Notes: generated by a model not told the origin, from the sequence alone. Shown: positions 15,933 through 24,771, counted from the first letter of the stretch. The stretch: 34,314 nucleotides of DNA from Prevotella sp. CAG:485 (GCA_000437495.1 FR897884.1:43158-77471), one strand, 5' to 3'. Made by a program: numbers and translations.

Positions 15933-15966
15933 TCAGAAGCCCTCTCATCCGGGCTTCTGATTTTTT
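15933..15966 (+). terminator. Rho-independent terminator of pfp
   Basis: TCAGAAGCCC (15933-15942) pairs perfectly with GGGCTTCTGA (15951-15960) across an 8-base loop, followed by six T. Confidence 0.93.
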
Positions 15967-15977
15967 AGCCTTAAATT

Positions 15978-16006
15978 ATTGCACAAAGAGCAATAAAGTG
16001 TGCAAT
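15978..16006. promoter_or_regulatory. Inverted repeat before the FadL-type gene, possible operator
   Basis: ATTGCACA (15978-15985) and TGTGCAAT (15999-16006) are perfect inverted copies with a 13-base spacer. A second overlapping dyad is ATTGC (15978-15982) with GCAAT (15990-15994). The element lies 35 bases before the ATG at 16041, and no consensus -7 box is seen between, as would fit an activator-dependent promoter. A Crp-type regulator is encoded next downstream. Confidence 0.55.
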
Positions 16007-16040
16007 ATGGGGTTATATAAGTGTAACGAAAATTTAAACA

Positions 16041-17462
16041 ATGCAAAAATCAGAAGCTACGAATAGCCGGAGTCGGCTGGTAAGAAAAGCAACTTCACTC
16101 CTTGCGACTGCCGTCATAATGCTGTCGCCAATGGGCGCAAAAGCCGAGGGTTATCAGGTAAACACCCTGAGTGCCAGGCAGTTAGGCATGGCGCATACAG
16201 GTGTGGCCATGAAGTTGGGCGCCGAAAGTATGATTTTCAATCCGGCGGGTCTCGCTTTCTCCAAACGCACATTCGATATTACGGGCGCTTTTACGGCAGT
16301 GGCATCAGAAGTTACGGCCGATGCTGCGGGCACCAAATATCACTCAAATAACAGCATCTCAACGCCGTTGGCTTTCAACGCCTCGTTCCGGGTGTTCGAC
16401 AACCTGCAATTCGGCATGAGCTTCTACACCCCTTACGGCAGCTCGATGAACTGGACACGCGACTGGCCCGGCTCGGTGTTGAATCAGAAAGTGAATCTGA
16501 AAATTTACAACCTTCAGCCCACCGTTTCATGGCGCATACTGCCTAATCTGAGCGTTGGCGCCGGCCTGATGCTGTCGTGGGGTTCGGTCGACCTCAACAA
16601 AGGCTTGGTAACATCCGCATCCATGGATCGCCTTTTGGGAGTAATGGCGGCAACAGGGCTGAGTCAGCAAATGGGCATAGACCCGGCGTACCGTTTTGGA
16701 GATGTTTGTCCGGCATCCGTGAATCTGAAAGGCAAATCACAAATGTCTGTCGGATATAATGTTGGTGTAATGTGGGACGTCAGCAAGAAGGTTACCGTAG
16801 GCGCCTCATTCCGCTCCAAGATGCAGATGAAAGTCAACAGCGGCGACGCCTCTGTTTCATACGCCAACGAGATAGCCCGAACAGTGCTTGAAAAGGACCT
16901 TGGCATTATCAATGCGGCCAATTTCAAAGCCTCAATGCCGGCACCTTACGTACTGACCTTCGGAGCTGCCTATCGTCCCATAGATAAACTTACCTTGGCT
17001 TTTGACGCCCAGCTCACGGGATGGAAAACATACAAAGAGCTGAAGATTGATTTTCTCAACGAACAGCTCTCACCCTATAATCAGCATCTGAAAAAGAAAT
17101 ATCACAATGCCTGGGCCTTCAGGGTAGGCGGTCAATATAACATTACCAAGCGCCTCGATTTGCGTGCCGGCCTGATGGTAGACATGACTCCTGTGGATAA
17201 GGAACACTTCAATCCCGAGACGCCCGGTATGACGCGCCTTGGTCCGTCGTGCGGCCTCACTTTCCGCCCGATACCTGCTCTGAGCGTTGACGTATCGTTT
17301 ATGTATGTGGCAGGTCTGGGACGCAAAGATGCCTCATGCACATACACCGATTTCCTGGCCGCGCGTATGCCTCAGCTCGGCCTTCCGGCCCAGCAAACCT
17401 TTAAGGCGGATTACAGTTTACATGCTTTTACGCCTTCCATAGGACTGCGATACGAATTTTGA
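16041..17462 (+). CDS. FadL/OmpP1/TodX-family outer membrane transport protein
   Basis: 473 residues with a signal peptide (about 1-35, ending AKAEG). After it comes GYQVNTLSARQLGMAHTG, the family N-terminal hatch segment, and AESMIFNPAGLAF, matching the conserved NPAG motif of FadL proteins. The remainder is strands of a 14-stranded barrel, ending SIGLRYEF with the terminal Phe. Family members carry hydrophobic compounds such as fatty acids or aromatics through the outer membrane by lateral diffusion, without TonB. The gene is followed after 52 bases by a Crp/Fnr-type regulator on the same strand, which may control it. The exact substrate is unknown. Confidence 0.9.
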   Translation: MQKSEATNSRSRLVRKATSLLATAVIMLSPMGAKAEGYQVNTLSARQLGMAHTGVAMKLGAESMIFNPAGLAFSKRTFDITGAFTAVASEVTADAAGTKYHSNNSISTPLAFNASFRVFDNLQFGMSFYTPYGSSMNWTRDWPGSVLNQKVNLKIYNLQPTVSWRILPNLSVGAGLMLSWGSVDLNKGLVTSASMDRLLGVMAATGLSQQMGIDPAYRFGDVCPASVNLKGKSQMSVGYNVGVMWDVSKKVTVGASFRSKMQMKVNSGDASVSYANEIARTVLEKDLGIINAANFKASMPAPYVLTFGAAYRPIDKLTLAFDAQLTGWKTYKELKIDFLNEQLSPYNQHLKKKYHNAWAFRVGGQYNITKRLDLRAGLMVDMTPVDKEHFNPETPGMTRLGPSCGLTFRPIPALSVDVSFMYVAGLGRKDASCTYTDFLAARMPQLGLPAQQTFKADYSLHAFTPSIGLRYEF

Positions 17463-17474
17463 TGTCCAAATTGC

Positions 17475-17513
17475 TATACTTCGGCAATAATTTATTACCT
17501 TTGCCGAAGTATA
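17475..17513. promoter_or_regulatory. Perfect 13-bp inverted repeat over the promoter and start of the Crp-type gene
   Basis: TATACTTCGGCAA (17475-17487) and TTGCCGAAGTATA (17501-17513) are exact inverted copies with a 13-base spacer. The -7 box TACCTTTG (17496-17503) overlaps the right arm and the ATG begins two bases after it, so a bound protein would block initiation. An autoregulatory operator is the simplest reading. In RNA only the part after about 17508 is present, so it should act as DNA, although for transcripts reading through from the porin gene it would form a stable hairpin. Confidence 0.75.
17496..17503 (+). promoter_or_regulatory. -7 promoter box of the Crp-type regulator gene
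   Basis: TACCTTTG matches TAnnTTTG. A weak ATTG (17470-17473) stands 22 bases upstream. The predicted start near 17508 leaves only about 7 bases before the ATG at 17515, a nearly leaderless mRNA. Confidence 0.65.
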
Positions 17514-17514
17514 C

Positions 17515-18126
17515 ATGGAAAAGACAACAGAAAAGAAAATAGGGCCCACTATGAGGCGTCGCATTCGCGAGTTAATACTCAGCGAAGGCATAGCTCAGGT
17601 ACAGCTCAGCGACGGGCTTATTAACGACCTTATCGACTGTGGCCACATCGTTTCCCTCAAAGCCGGACAGCCTCTGGTGAAAGTGGGGGATGTAAATCCT
17701 GACTTCTATATCCTCATTGACGGCATTATACGGAGCTGGTATGTGCTTGACAATGTGGAAGTAACAACAGCCTTCGGCATTGCGGGCACTCAGATTCTCA
17801 ATTATGCCAGTTACACTGCCGGGCAACCTTCGGAAAGTAATTTCGAGGCCTGCACAAAGTGCAAGCTGATGAGGGTGCCGAAAGAAGATTATGACCGGAT
17901 GTTGCACACTTCATTGGAATTTTGCAACTGGCGTTTGCGCTTGGCTTACGACCAGTTCTATTTCACCGAAATGCGCAACCAGGTGATTAAAGGCGACGCT
18001 CGGCAGCGGTATGCGGCTCTGTTACAGAGTCGTCCGGAAATAGTGCAGAAGGTAACGTTGAAAATTATAGCGACATATCTGGGCATAACGCCTCAGTATC
18101 TGTCGCATTTGCGCAATACGTTGTAA
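17515..18126 (+). CDS. Crp/Fnr-family transcriptional regulator
   Basis: 203 residues. An N-terminal cyclic-nucleotide-binding-type beta-roll spans about residues 35-130 (LKAGQPLVKVGDVNPDFYIL and IDGIIRSWY), followed by a dimerisation helix (about 135-160) and a C-terminal winged helix with KIIATYLGITPQYLSHLR as the recognition helix-turn-helix. The phosphate-binding residues of true cAMP receptors (a GExA...R-S/T pattern) are not seen, so cAMP binding is doubtful. No FNR-type cysteine cluster is present, although two cysteines occur close together in EACTKCKLM. The gene carries a perfect dyad over its own start and follows a FadL-type gene, a likely target. Confidence 0.9.
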   Translation: MEKTTEKKIGPTMRRRIRELILSEGIAQVQLSDGLINDLIDCGHIVSLKAGQPLVKVGDVNPDFYILIDGIIRSWYVLDNVEVTTAFGIAGTQILNYASYTAGQPSESNFEACTKCKLMRVPKEDYDRMLHTSLEFCNWRLRLAYDQFYFTEMRNQVIKGDARQRYAALLQSRPEIVQKVTLKIIATYLGITPQYLSHLRNTL

Positions 18127-18145
18127 TCAGCTTCCTACTCAATAG

Positions 18146-19525
18146 TCAGGAGGGCGAGAACAGATTCCGCAGCAAATCACCTACAGACCCAACTTCCACA
18201 ATTTCAATGCTGAAACGGCTTCTGTCGGACCCTTTGAGGTTTGACCGGGGTATATAAATTGTCTTGAAGCCGAGTTTCTCGGCCTCAGCCACCCTTTGGT
18301 CCAAGCGCGAAACAGTACGGATTTCGCCGCTTAGTCCCACTTCGCCCACAACCACAGCGCCTTCCGGAAGAGCCATATCGAGGTTGGAAGACATCACTGC
18401 CGACACAATGGCAGCGTCAAGAGCAGGGTCCGAAACTTTCAGTCCGCCGGCTATGTTCAGGAACACATCCTTCTGAATGAGTTTGAAGCGAGCCCGTTTC
18501 TCCAACACCGCCAAAAGCATATTAAGGCGTTTGGGGTCAGCACCCGTAACAGAGCGCTGAGGAGTGCCGTAAGCGGCTGAGCTTACCAACGCCTGAACCT
18601 CAACCAAAAATGGCCTTGTGCCCTCAAGCGTTACACCGATGGCAATACCCGATGTTCCCTCGGTGCGATTCTGCGACAACAGCATCTCACCCGGATTTTT
18701 CACCTCGCGTAACCCTTTGGCCTCCATCTCGTAGATGCCTATCTCATTCGTTGAGCCGAAGCGGTTCTTCACCGGGCGAAGCAGTCGGTATAGATTCTGC
18801 CTGTCGCCTTCAAACTGAAGCACCGTATCCACAATATGTTCAAGCACCTTCGGGCCTGCCAACATGCCGTCTTTGTTGATATGCCCAACCAAAATCACCG
18901 GCACTCCTGTTTCCTTGGCATAACGGAGCAATCGGGCCGCACATTCGCGCACCTGCCCCACACTGCCTGCCGTAGATTCCATTTCAGCTGTGGAAATGGT
19001 CTGGATACTGTCAACAATCATCATGTCAGGCTTCATCTCTTTGGCGTGAGTGAGAATATTCTCGAGCGAAGTCTCACAAAGAATGAAAACATTGTCAGCC
19101 GGCCTGCCGAGCCTGTCTGCGCGCATCTTAAGCTGCTCCATGCTCTCCTCGCCCGACACATACAGCACCTGGCGTTTGCGCATACACAGCACATTCTGCA
19201 GCAGCAGAGTAGACTTGCCTATACCCGGGTCGCCGCCAATCAGCGTCAGAGAGCCTTGCACAAGTCCGCCTCCGAGCACACGGTTCAGTTCGCTGCTGGC
19301 CATGGCTATGCGCTGTTCCTCGGAAGGCTCTATTTCTGAAATTCTTATCGGCTTGGTCTGAGCTGTGGAGAAGGCTCCGGCAGAGCGCAGCGATTTCTTG
19401 CCTTGCGGCACCAGCAGCTGTTCCTGCATACGGTTCCATGTCTTGCATGCCGGACACTGACCCATCCATTTGGGAGCCTCATAGCCGCACTCCTGACACA
19501 CATAAACACTCTTTGCTTTTGCCAT
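18146..19525 (-). CDS. radA: DNA repair protein RadA (Sms)
   Basis: 459 residues from the ATG at 19525; an upstream in-frame start at 19561 would lie inside the preceding gene. Domains: zinc finger with Cys10, Cys13, Cys24 and Cys27 (CQECG...CPACKTW), RecA-like ATPase with Walker A GGDPGIGKST (97-106), the RadA-specific KNRFG motif near residue 257, and a C-terminal Lon-like domain containing GEVGLSGEIRTV. RadA is a hexameric helicase that promotes branch migration during homologous recombination. The ATG follows the stop of the nitrilase-family gene by two bases, so the two are translated from one transcript. It converges on the Crp-type gene with only 19 bases between. Confidence 0.96.
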   Translation of the reverse strand: MAKAKSVYVCQECGYEAPKWMGQCPACKTWNRMQEQLLVPQGKKSLRSAGAFSTAQTKPIRISEIEPSEEQRIAMASSELNRVLGGGLVQGSLTLIGGDPGIGKSTLLLQNVLCMRKRQVLYVSGEESMEQLKMRADRLGRPADNVFILCETSLENILTHAKEMKPDMMIVDSIQTISTAEMESTAGSVGQVRECAARLLRYAKETGVPVILVGHINKDGMLAGPKVLEHIVDTVLQFEGDRQNLYRLLRPVKNRFGSTNEIGIYEMEAKGLREVKNPGEMLLSQNRTEGTSGIAIGVTLEGTRPFLVEVQALVSSAAYGTPQRSVTGADPKRLNMLLAVLEKRARFKLIQKDVFLNIAGGLKVSDPALDAAIVSAVMSSNLDMALPEGAVVVGEVGLSGEIRTVSRLDQRVAEAEKLGFKTIYIPRSNLKGSDRSRFSIEIVEVGSVGDLLRNLFSPS

Positions 19526-19527
19526 CG

Positions 19528-20322
19528 TCAGAGAATCTTGAAGTCGTCGGCATCTTGCCATGCCGGGAATTTAGTGCGGAACCGGTCGAGAGGCTCTTTG
19601 GCCAAAGCGGCATAGATGAACGGGGAATCATCCGTTGGCTCCGACACCACTGTGCGTCCCTTGTAATCTATCACTGCCGAGGAGCCATCGTACTCAAACC
19701 CGCCGGCGTCTACACCTTTGCAATCCACTGCCACCACATAAGCCTCATTCTCAATGGCGCGGGCAGGCAAAAGTTTGTTCCAGGCATCAACACGCACTAT
19801 AGGCCAGTTGGCCACAGCTATAAGAGCGTCATAGCGGTTCTCTACGTTTCTGCACCACACCGGGAAACGGATGTCATAACATACCACCATGGCCAGATTC
19901 CAGCCCCTGAAACGCACCTGAAGCCGGTCATAGCCATATGAGAAGACCTTCTGCTCAGAGGCCATGGTAAAGAGATGGCGTTTATCGGCAAAAACCTCGC
20001 CGCCGCCCGGCTCAATGAAGAAGGCGCGGTTATAGAGCGAGCCGCCGCTGTCGGCAATATAAGTGCCTGCAATACCCACGCTGTGGAGGTTGGCAAGTTC
20101 CTTCAGAAACTCAATGGTATGGCCTGTGTTGCGTTCTGCCATGGCTCTAACGGCTTCCTTATCCATACCGGCAGGGAAACCGGTGGAGAACGTTTCCGGC
20201 AACACCAACAGGTCAGTTGCCGGATGCAGTTGCGTCATGGCTTCCTTTACGGCATTCAGATTAGCCTCTTTATCGCCCCATTTAATTTCAAGAGGCAGAA
20301 GGGCGACGTTCAGGTTCGACAT
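19528..20322 (-). CDS. Nitrilase-superfamily amidohydrolase (omega-amidase / YafV-like)
   Basis: 264 residues. The Glu-Lys-Cys triad is visible: E43 in LPETFSTGF, K114 in ADKRHLF and C148 in MVVCYDIRFP. The spacing and the ETFSTGF and YDIRFPVWCRN motifs resemble the YafV/omega-amidase branch, which hydrolyses 2-oxoglutaramate or 2-oxosuccinamate to the 2-oxo acid and ammonia. This is a metabolite-repair activity in the cytoplasm. The family assignment is firm, the substrate less so. The stop overlaps the start region of radA (two-base gap), a tight coupling of two functionally unrelated genes. Confidence 0.9.
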   Translation of the reverse strand: MSNLNVALLPLEIKWGDKEANLNAVKEAMTQLHPATDLLVLPETFSTGFPAGMDKEAVRAMAERNTGHTIEFLKELANLHSVGIAGTYIADSGGSLYNRAFFIEPGGGEVFADKRHLFTMASEQKVFSYGYDRLQVRFRGWNLAMVVCYDIRFPVWCRNVENRYDALIAVANWPIVRVDAWNKLLPARAIENEAYVVAVDCKGVDAGGFEYDGSSAVIDYKGRTVVSEPTDDSPFIYAALAKEPLDRFRTKFPAWQDADDFKIL

Positions 20323-20391
20323 ATTGTGTGATAATTTCAGGGAATGGAAAATGGTGAGAAGAAACTGTGTGAAAAAGGACTCTGACCCGCT

Positions 20392-20934
20392 TTAAGTAAG
20401 GAACTTGTGAGGGTAGCGGGCCAAAGGTGCTTTGTCGGCATAATATGACTTAATCCGTTGCATATCAGCGTCTATATCCCCGCTTGGAGAATATTCCTTT
20501 GTTACCTCAACGGTCTTATACTTATAGTCAATCACCCCGAGCTGAATCGGCACCTTGGCTTCCAAAGCTATATACAAGAAGCCTTTACGCCAATCTGTGC
20601 GGGCAGAGCGCGTGCCTTCGGGCGTTACGGCAAGATTCAGAGTCGGCTTGGCGGCGAACTGCCTCACTATATCGTCAGTGAGATGCGAGCCTTTGGCCTT
20701 AGGCACGGGAATGCCTCCCATGGCCTTTAGCAGATATTTGAGCGGAAAGAAGAACCAGGCTTCTTTCATCAGAAAGGAGGCTTTGCGACCCAGCGAATGC
20801 CAGGCCGCATAGCCTAAGGGGAAATCCCAGTTGGATGTGTGGGGAGCTACGCAGATTACGCACTTTGGCCGGTAAGGCACAGTTACCTTCACCTTCCAGC
20901 CTAAAATGCCAAGTATGCTGTCCCAAATATTCAT
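20392..20934 (-). CDS. Lysophospholipid acyltransferase-like protein (PlsC family)
   Basis: 180 residues, shorter than the usual 240. The catalytic HxxxxD motif is HTSNWD (H32-D37) and the glycerol-phosphate-binding motif is PEGTRS (105-110). Related small proteins in Bacteroidota acylate glycerophospholipids or other membrane lipids at the cytoplasmic face. N-terminal membrane helices are weak, which suggests peripheral attachment. The stop is TAA and the ATG follows the stop of the 109-residue unknown gene by two bases, so it is probably the last gene of the purH-mre-rodA cluster; 69 bases separate it from the nitrilase-family gene. Confidence 0.87.
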   Translation of the reverse strand: MNIWDSILGILGWKVKVTVPYRPKCVICVAPHTSNWDFPLGYAAWHSLGRKASFLMKEAWFFFPLKYLLKAMGGIPVPKAKGSHLTDDIVRQFAAKPTLNLAVTPEGTRSARTDWRKGFLYIALEAKVPIQLGVIDYKYKTVEVTKEYSPSGDIDADMQRIKSYYADKAPLARYPHKFLT

Positions 20935-20936
20935 CT

Positions 20937-21266
20937 TTATTCAGCCTTGGGAGTGGCGGCATTAACCAGCTTCAGAGCCTCGTCAATCTCAGTCTCAAAT
21001 TTTGAATTGAGCTCGGAAACGAGATTACGGTAATACTCATTGCGGGCTTTGTTGTATTCCTTGCGGTTTTCGAAATCGCGTTCTTTCTTGCCGAAGTAGT
21101 GGTTGATGCCGTGTTTGGTGTCCTGCATGGCGTTCCATACCAGATTGATGGCATCGTTGATCTTTGCAGCGTCAGCGCCTTTGGTGGTTACACCAATGTT
21201 AAAGATCTCCACGCACATTCCTGTGCCGAGAGCCTCAACGGCTTTCTTGTATTCTCTTTTATTCAT
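20937..21266 (-). CDS. Small helical protein of unknown function
   Basis: 109 residues, start ATG at 21266, no signal peptide and no membrane segment. The sequence is charged and mostly helical, with a likely helical hairpin formed by about residues 32-70 and 72-103 (KERDFENRKEYNKARNEYYR is strongly polar). I do not recognise a family. It lies 61 bases after rodA and two bases before the acyltransferase gene, so it is probably co-transcribed with the elongasome genes. Whether it acts in cell-wall growth is only a guess from position. Confidence 0.75.
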   Translation of the reverse strand: MNKREYKKAVEALGTGMCVEIFNIGVTTKGADAAKINDAINLVWNAMQDTKHGINHYFGKKERDFENRKEYNKARNEYYRNLVSELNSKFETEIDEALKLVNAATPKAE

Positions 21267-21327
21267 TTCGTGTATGTTGTAAGTGTCGTGTTTCTATGAT
21301 ATTAACAAATGCCTGAGATAAAAGTTA

Positions 21328-22803
21328 TCAGTCGTGGCGTTCTTTTCGGGCTGCATCAATGCGCAGCAGAATGAACAGCAGGAAGGTGAATCCCCATAGC
21401 GACGAGCCGCCATAACTGAAGAAAGGCAGCGGAATGCCTATTACCGGGCACAGTCCAATGACCATGCCCACATTCACCGCCAAATGGAATATCAGGAACG
21501 AGGCCACGCAGTAGCCATAGACCCTGCCGAAGGCCGACCGTTGTCGTTCGGCGATGGCTATTACGCGCAGAATCAGCGTCAGGAACAGCGCAAGCACCAG
21601 AGTGGCACCCACAAATCCTTCCTCCTCGCCTATGGTGCAGAAAATGAAGTCTGTGTGTTGTTCCGGCACATACTTCAGCTTTGTCTGCGTTCCCTGCAGA
21701 AAGCCCTTTCCGGCGAAGCCGCCCGAGCCGATGGCAATCTTCGACTGATGTACATTATATCCTTTGCCCCGAATGTCATCTTCAATGCCCAGAGCCACCT
21801 TTATTCGGCCCTGCTGATGCGGCTGAAGCACATTGTTGAAGACATAGTTCACCGAGAAGAGGAAAAGCACGGACACTATGGTCAGACCAATGGTGAGGAG
21901 ATATTTTCTGAACCGGTGATGAAGCATTACAATGGCCGTGTAAATCAGCCCTGCGCTCAGCATGCAGAGAAAATACACCGTGCCCGGAATTTGAATGCCG
22001 CAAAGGGCCAAGATGGTTACAATGACGCCGCTACCGGCATATCCTATTGCCAGATTGCGTGCCAGAATCACATCGTCGCAGTAGAAGAAGACCAGGCAGA
22101 CCATCACCACCATTATCATGATGAAGACGGTGAATTCGCCCGATGATATGCCGAGTATCAGTGGCTCGGCAAACTTCACCGACACCACAAAATACGTTAT
22201 CAGGCATAGCAAAGCCATCAGCACCAAACCGCTCATCCCTTCGCGGTAAAGCACAAATATCAGCGACATATATACCAGCGCTGAACCCGTTTCTTTCTGC
22301 ATCAGGATGAGAATGACCGGCACGAAGATTATCACTAAAGCCTGCAGATAATTTGTGGCTTTCTGATTGAGGCTGAAGTTATAAGACGAGAAGAGCTTTG
22401 CCAGCGCCAAGGCTGTGGCACATTTGCCAAATTCCGCCGGCTGCAGACTTACAGGGCCGAAAACAAGCCATGAGCGCGACCCTTTTATGTCTGGAGCCAG
22501 GAAGATGGTCAGCAGCAGCAAAATCAGCATACACCCGTAGATAGGGTAGGCGTAGGCTTCATAGATGCGGTAGTCGATAAGCAGAAGAACGCAGCCTATT
22601 ATCAGCGACAGCCCTATCCAGGTGAATTGTTTGCCGCTGAATTCCGAGAAGTCAAACAACGAGGCATTGTCGAAGTCATAACTGGCCGCATAAATGCTCA
22701 CCGCTCCGGCCACCACCAATATCAGGTAGATGACGATTGTGGTCCAGTCTACTGACCGGAACACACTTGTGTTAGCTTGTTTGTCGCCCGGTAATGCAGT
22801 CAT
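21328..22803 (-). CDS. rodA: Rod shape-determining protein RodA, SEDS glycosyltransferase
   Basis: 491 residues with about ten membrane helices. RodA polymerises lipid II into glycan strands during side-wall synthesis, together with PBP2. Conserved segments are visible: FGPVSLQPAEFGKCATAL (about 125-142), which holds the SEDS QPAEF motif, AIGSGGFAGKGFLQGTQTKL, EQHTDFIFCTIGEEEGFVG (about 385-403) and a C-terminal FFSYGGSSLWGF. The protein is longer than E. coli RodA (370) because of extra membrane segments in the middle (about 185-290), as in other Bacteroidota. The ATG abuts the stop of the PBP2 gene with no gap, so the pair is translationally linked. Confidence 0.95.
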   Translation of the reverse strand: MTALPGDKQANTSVFRSVDWTTIVIYLILVVAGAVSIYAASYDFDNASLFDFSEFSGKQFTWIGLSLIIGCVLLLIDYRIYEAYAYPIYGCMLILLLLTIFLAPDIKGSRSWLVFGPVSLQPAEFGKCATALALAKLFSSYNFSLNQKATNYLQALVIIFVPVILILMQKETGSALVYMSLIFVLYREGMSGLVLMALLCLITYFVVSVKFAEPLILGISSGEFTVFIMIMVVMVCLVFFYCDDVILARNLAIGYAGSGVIVTILALCGIQIPGTVYFLCMLSAGLIYTAIVMLHHRFRKYLLTIGLTIVSVLFLFSVNYVFNNVLQPHQQGRIKVALGIEDDIRGKGYNVHQSKIAIGSGGFAGKGFLQGTQTKLKYVPEQHTDFIFCTIGEEEGFVGATLVLALFLTLILRVIAIAERQRSAFGRVYGYCVASFLIFHLAVNVGMVIGLCPVIGIPLPFFSYGGSSLWGFTFLLFILLRIDAARKERHD

Positions 22804-24771
22804 TTATTCCGGGGTGTTTTTAGGTTTTACAGCAACTGCCGGTTTTGAGGCGGCAGCAGCCGGAGCAGAGGTGGTTTTCGTTGCCGAAACCTTCTCTTTC
22901 TTCTCCTTTTCTTTCTCCAAAGCTTTCTTCTTCTCGGCGTATCCGGTGCGATAGGTTACGGCTTTGAGCATACGGTCTTCGAGAGCCGTGCGCGTAACCT
23001 TTCCGGTGAGGTATTTTTCCATCATCAGCGAGCCTATGGGCACACCGTAAGTGGCGCCGTAGCCTGCCGTTTCCACAAACACACAGATGGCTATCTTAGG
23101 GCTGTTCATGGGAGCAAAGCCCATAAACACCGAATGGTCAGGTCCGTGCGGGTTTTGCGCCGTGCCTGTCTTGCCGCATACCTCTATGTCGGGCAGATTG
23201 GCCGTGCGGCAGGTGCCTCCTAACACAGCTTTGCGCATGCCCTGAACAATGTAAGTGTAATAGCCCATGTTGACGCGCGTGTAGTGCTTTTTGCGATATG
23301 AGGCATCTATCACAGTGTCTTGCACGGCTTTTACCACATGAGGAATGTAGTAATAACCCCGGTTGGCAATGGTGGCTGCCAGATTGGCTATCTGTAACGG
23401 CGTGGCAAGTACCTCGCCCTGGCCTATGCTGACCGAGATGACGCTGTTGGCGCTCCAGCGGCCACCTTTGAAAGCCTTGTTATAGAAATCGGCATTGGGT
23501 ATGAAGCCGCGCGACTCGTTGGGTATGTCGATGCCTAACTTATATCCGTAGCCCATACTCACCAGGTAATCTTTCCAGCGGGTGAGCTGCTCATACGCAG
23601 TGGTGCCCTTGCGGTCAATCATGTACTTGAAGCCCCAGCAGAAAAAGGCGTTGCAAGAGGTAGCTATGGCGGGCACCAACGACAGAGGAGCAGCATGGGA
23701 GTGGCACCTTACACGCAATCCGTTGACATATCCATGTGCGCAGGGATAGGAGGTATGAGGTGTTATCACTTTCTCCTGAAGGAAAATCAGGCCCTGAGTC
23801 GGTTTGAAGGTTGAACCGGGAGGATAGGCTGCCTGTATGGCACGGTTGAAGAGGGGCTTCGTCGGGTCTTTGACAAGCTTTGCGTAGTTCTTGCCGCGTT
23901 CTCTGCCCAAGAGCAGCGACGGGTCGTAGTTAGGACTTGTTACCAAAGCCAGAACTTCGCCTGTTTTCGGTTCTATCGCCACTATGGCGCCTGACTTGCC
24001 CTGCATCAGCCGTTCGCCATATTCCTGCAAATCCCAGTCTATGCCCAAGGTGAGATTATGGCCTGAAACAGGCTCCTGGTCATGAATACCGTTCTCATAC
24101 GGCCCTTTGATGCGGCCGTGAACATCCTTCATGAAGATATTCACACCTTTGACCCCGCGCAACTGCTTCTCATAGCTCTTCTCCACACCAAGATCGCCGG
24201 TGTAGTCACCTGCCCGGTAATACTGATCCTTTTCTATGTCAGTGGCATTGACCTCACGGATATTTCCAAGCACGCTCGCGCCGGCTGTTGTGCTGTATTG
24301 ACGTACCGCGCGCCTGCTTATGTCGAAACCGGGAAACAGGCTTAGCTTCTCCTGGATACGGCCATAATCCTCCTGACTCAGCTGGCTCAGCAGCTTCTGT
24401 TGTGTATATGACGAATAGCCGGGGTTCTTGCGCGTATCCTTCATCTCGGCCCACAGGGCATCGAAGTCTGCGCGCGACATCCCTAAAATCTTACAGAGCT
24501 GAAGGGTGTCGAAATCCACGGCCTCGCGCGGTGTAACCATCAGGTCGTAGGCCGGTTGGTTATATACCACCAAGCGCCCGTTGCGGTCGTAAATCAGACC
24601 ACGCATGGGATATAACACCTTCTTGAAGAAGGCATTGCTGTCGGCATTCTCGCGGTAGGTATGGTCGCCTAACTGCAATCCGAAAAGCCGGATTACATAA
24701 ATCACCACAAGAAGGCTGATGAAACCTCCTATCACATAGCGCCGTCTTGCAAGTTTATAATCTTTGCTCAC
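22804..24771 (-). CDS. mrdA: Penicillin-binding protein 2, elongation transpeptidase
   Basis: 655 residues, start GTG at 24771. An N-terminal membrane helix (about 13-34) anchors the protein, followed by the PBP dimerisation domain and the transpeptidase domain. Catalytic motifs are complete: SxxK as S320-T-F-K323 in PPGSTFKPT, SxN as S372-C-N374, and K534-T-G in CGKTGTAQNP. It cross-links new peptidoglycan with RodA during elongation. A disordered tail rich in Lys, Glu, Ala and Pro (about 612-655) is unusual but common in this group. The start lies inside the 3' end of mreD, a 17-base overlap, and the stop abuts the rodA start. Confidence 0.95.
   Translation of the reverse strand: MSKDYKLARRRYVIGGFISLLVVIYVIRLFGLQLGDHTYRENADSNAFFKKVLYPMRGLIYDRNGRLVVYNQPAYDLMVTPREAVDFDTLQLCKILGMSRADFDALWAEMKDTRKNPGYSSYTQQKLLSQLSQEDYGRIQEKLSLFPGFDISRRAVRQYSTTAGASVLGNIREVNATDIEKDQYYRAGDYTGDLGVEKSYEKQLRGVKGVNIFMKDVHGRIKGPYENGIHDQEPVSGHNLTLGIDWDLQEYGERLMQGKSGAIVAIEPKTGEVLALVTSPNYDPSLLLGRERGKNYAKLVKDPTKPLFNRAIQAAYPPGSTFKPTQGLIFLQEKVITPHTSYPCAHGYVNGLRVRCHSHAAPLSLVPAIATSCNAFFCWGFKYMIDRKGTTAYEQLTRWKDYLVSMGYGYKLGIDIPNESRGFIPNADFYNKAFKGGRWSANSVISVSIGQGEVLATPLQIANLAATIANRGYYYIPHVVKAVQDTVIDASYRKKHYTRVNMGYYTYIVQGMRKAVLGGTCRTANLPDIEVCGKTGTAQNPHGPDHSVFMGFAPMNSPKIAICVFVETAGYGATYGVPIGSLMMEKYLTGKVTRTALEDRMLKAVTYRTGYAEKKKALEKEKEKKEKVSATKTTSAPAAAASKPAVAVKPKNTPE

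Noticed and set aside
19438..19941. 167-codon plus-strand frame opposite radA and the nitrilase-family gene
   Set aside because: It crosses the boundary of two well-supported genes on the other strand and has no family resemblance.
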